The notes beneath the pieces are model-generated. The model did no database searches. It had not been told where the DNA came from and was given only the letters and a program-made list of their open reading frames with translations. Below, piece after piece: positions 4,319-5,734 of a stretch of 5,734 nucleotides of DNA. This DNA is from an uncultured Rhodospirillaceae bacterium (GTDB lineage Bacteria; Pseudomonadota; Alphaproteobacteria; Rhodospirillales; UBA2165). The stretch covers positions 1 through 5,734 of the forward strand of contig CAJXJM010000183.1 in the NCBI GenBank assembly GCA_913054205.1, written 5' to 3'. Positions within the stretch are counted from its first letter, which is position 1; each line of letters begins with the position of its first letter. A program made the translations under genes and the position numbers.

Positions 4319-5734
4319 ATGGTTCAAGAAAAGAATATATATTCACCTTCCCCAGAAGTCATTCAGGCTGGCTCGACAAATGTCGGCAGTCTGTTTAGGG
4401 AGACCGCACGCCAGAATAGTGACAGCATTGCCTTGATCGAAGGAGACCGAAAACTCAGTTATGCAGATCTGAATACGCGCGTAAATCAGCTGGCTCATGC
4501 GATGCTCGACCAGGGCGTAAAACAAGGGGATTGCGTTGGATTATTAGCGCGCAACTGTATGGCCTATGTTGAAGCTGAACTGGCTTCGGCAAAAATTGGC
4601 GGCATTACCGTTAACTTTAATTGGCGCTCCTCAAATGAGGAACTTGCCCATTGTATTGAGTTAACGACGCCTAAACTGATCATTGCGACGCCTGACTACA
4701 CGGATGTTCTTGAGCAACTTGGCTCCAAGGCGAACATTGTCATCGGGACTGACTATGAAAAAATGATCGCCAAACATTCTGACCATGAACCCAACGTCGC
4801 TGTCGATGCGGAAGACGGCATGGTCATTATTTTCACCAGCGGTACTACAGGCTTGCCAAAGGGGGCGCTGATCAGTCACCGAGCCCTGATTACGCGAGCG
4901 TTGATATTCGCGACTGAAACCAATGCGCCCGATAAAGATACATTTATCGCCTGGACACCGCTTTTTCATATGGGCTCAAACGATTTCACAATTGCGACGC
5001 TACTTCGAGGTGGCCAGGTTGTCGTTATTGACGGTTATCAGCCAGAGCAAATGATAAATACGATAGAAACCTATCCGGTACATTATCTAACAGTTGTTCC
5101 TGGTATGATTGATGATTTTATTGGTCATTTGAAAAGACTGGATGCCAAACCGAAACCAATTGGCTTGATCGGTGCCATGGCAGATTTGGTGCCTCGGCCC
5201 CAACTTAAAGAAATTACAACGCTGTTGAATGCGCCCTACTTCAATACTTTTGGATCAACAGAAACTGGCAATCCACCGGCATCCGGAAATTTAGTAGCGA
5301 TCGGCACTGCCCCAGAAATACTGTCAAAAAAACAAAATAGCTTTTGCGAGATTAGGTTGGTTGATGCGGACGACAATGACGTGCCCGAAGGCGAGCCCGG
5401 CGAACTCGCGATTAGAGGTCCAAGTCTTTTTTCGGGCTATTGGGCAAACGAGAGTGCCAACCGAGAAGCCTTCCGCAATGGCTGGTTTCATATGGGGGAT
5501 GTCTTCAGACGAACTCCCGAAGGCTTATTGGATTTCGTCGACCGAGTTAAATATATGATTAAGTCTGGCGGTGAGAATATTTATCCTGCCGAGATTGAAC
5601 AGTACATCATGCTCGATGCTCGAATTGTTGATGTTGCGGTGGTGCGTAAATCTGATCCACGCTGGGGAGAAGTGCCGGTTGTCTTTATTGTTAGCAACGA
5701 CCCGGCCCTAAATGTAGACGGTGTGATTGATATG
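4319..5734 (+). CDS. AMP-dependent acyl-CoA synthetase (ANL superfamily), 3'-truncated by the window
   Basis: An open frame from ATG 4319 runs without a stop for 472 codons to the last base of the window. It encodes an ANL-superfamily ligase that would form an acyl-adenylate from ATP and a carboxylic acid and then transfer the acyl group to CoA. Motifs seen are the P-loop-like TSGTTGLPKG (173-182), TPLFHMGS (213-220), the adenine-binding FNTFGSTETG (308-317), GELAIRGPSLFSGYW (361-375), WFHMGD (389-394) and the hinge DRVKYMIKSGGENIYPAEIE (408-427). Family members are usually about 510-550 residues, so roughly 40-80 residues are missing, including the C-terminal PxGK lysine region. All visible adenylation motifs are intact. 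The start follows the cyclase stop by 6 nt and has only a weak AGG (4305-4307) as ribosome binding site, so it may depend on translational coupling. It probably activates the pathway's acid substrate or recaptures a released acid. The exact acyl group cannot be read from the sequence. Confidence 0.9.
   Translation, partial: MVQEKNIYSPSPEVIQAGSTNVGSLFRETARQNSDSIALIEGDRKLSYADLNTRVNQLAHAMLDQGVKQGDCVGLLARNCMAYVEAELASAKIGGITVNFNWRSSNEELAHCIELTTPKLIIATPDYTDVLEQLGSKANIVIGTDYEKMIAKHSDHEPNVAVDAEDGMVIIFTSGTTGLPKGALISHRALITRALIFATETNAPDKDTFIAWTPLFHMGSNDFTIATLLRGGQVVVIDGYQPEQMINTIETYPVHYLTVVPGMIDDFIGHLKRLDAKPKPIGLIGAMADLVPRPQLKEITTLLNAPYFNTFGSTETGNPPASGNLVAIGTAPEILSKKQNSFCEIRLVDADDNDVPEGEPGELAIRGPSLFSGYWANESANREAFRNGWFHMGDVFRRTPEGLLDFVDRVKYMIKSGGENIYPAEIEQYIMLDARIVDVAVVRKSDPRWGEVPVVFIVSNDPALNVDGVIDM

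Noticed and set aside
4301..4321. T-run (4313-4318) after the cyclase-family gene as a terminator
   Set aside because: No GC-rich hairpin precedes the six T residues and the next gene starts directly after them.
5361..5558. Forward frame of 65 codons inside the ligase gene
   Set aside because: It is out of frame with clear adenylation motifs (WFHMGD, DRVKYMIKSGGEN) covering the same bases.

Overview
The window looks like bacterial chromosome, most likely from an environmental (possibly marine) proteobacterium, with Alphaproteobacteria the first guess. This rests on the style of the enzymes (a thiolase-like protein paired with a DUF35 protein, a cyclase-family hydrolase and an acyl-CoA ligase), on mid-range G+C with mixed codon use, and on TTG starts behind good Shine-Dalgarno sequences. 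No marker gene fixes the taxon. There are no RNA genes, mobile elements or CRISPR repeats.

Layout: bases 1-280 are an AT-rich non-coding leader holding inverted and direct repeats and a plausible sigma70-type promoter just before the first gene. Five genes follow, all on the + strand and packed as one apparent operon: (1) an Asp/Glu/hydantoin racemase-superfamily protein (281-1063); (2) a thiolase-like protein (1065-2240); (3) a fusion of a DUF35 zinc-ribbon/OB-fold domain with a short-chain dehydrogenase/reductase (SDR) domain (2237-3478); (4) a cyclase-family (PF04199) metal-dependent hydrolase (3506-4312); (5) an AMP-dependent acyl-CoA synthetase (4319 onward) cut by the window's right edge. 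The junctions are 1 nt, a 4-nt ATGA overlap, 27 nt and 6 nt, with no terminator between genes.

How the genes may work together (inference): the ligase would activate a carboxylic acid as its CoA thioester. The thiolase-like protein and the DUF35 part of gene 3 would form a two-component C-C bond cleaving or forming enzyme, as known for Ltp2/DUF35 aldolases and BbsAB thiolase. The SDR domain would act on, or help hold, a hydroxy- or ketoacyl-CoA. The cyclase-family hydrolase would open a ring amide or lactone, and the racemase-like protein would isomerise or decarboxylate an acid. The substrate cannot be named from the sequence.

The most notable point is that several of these enzymes lack canonical catalytic residues. 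The racemase-like protein has His and Gly where the two catalytic Cys should be. The thiolase has no nucleophilic Cys at its usual place and GQA instead of GHP. The SDR has YSASQ instead of YxxxK. The cyclase appears to have Pro in place of a metal-binding Glu. By contrast the ligase motifs and the HxGTHxDxPxH motif are intact, so the operon looks functional but chemically atypical.
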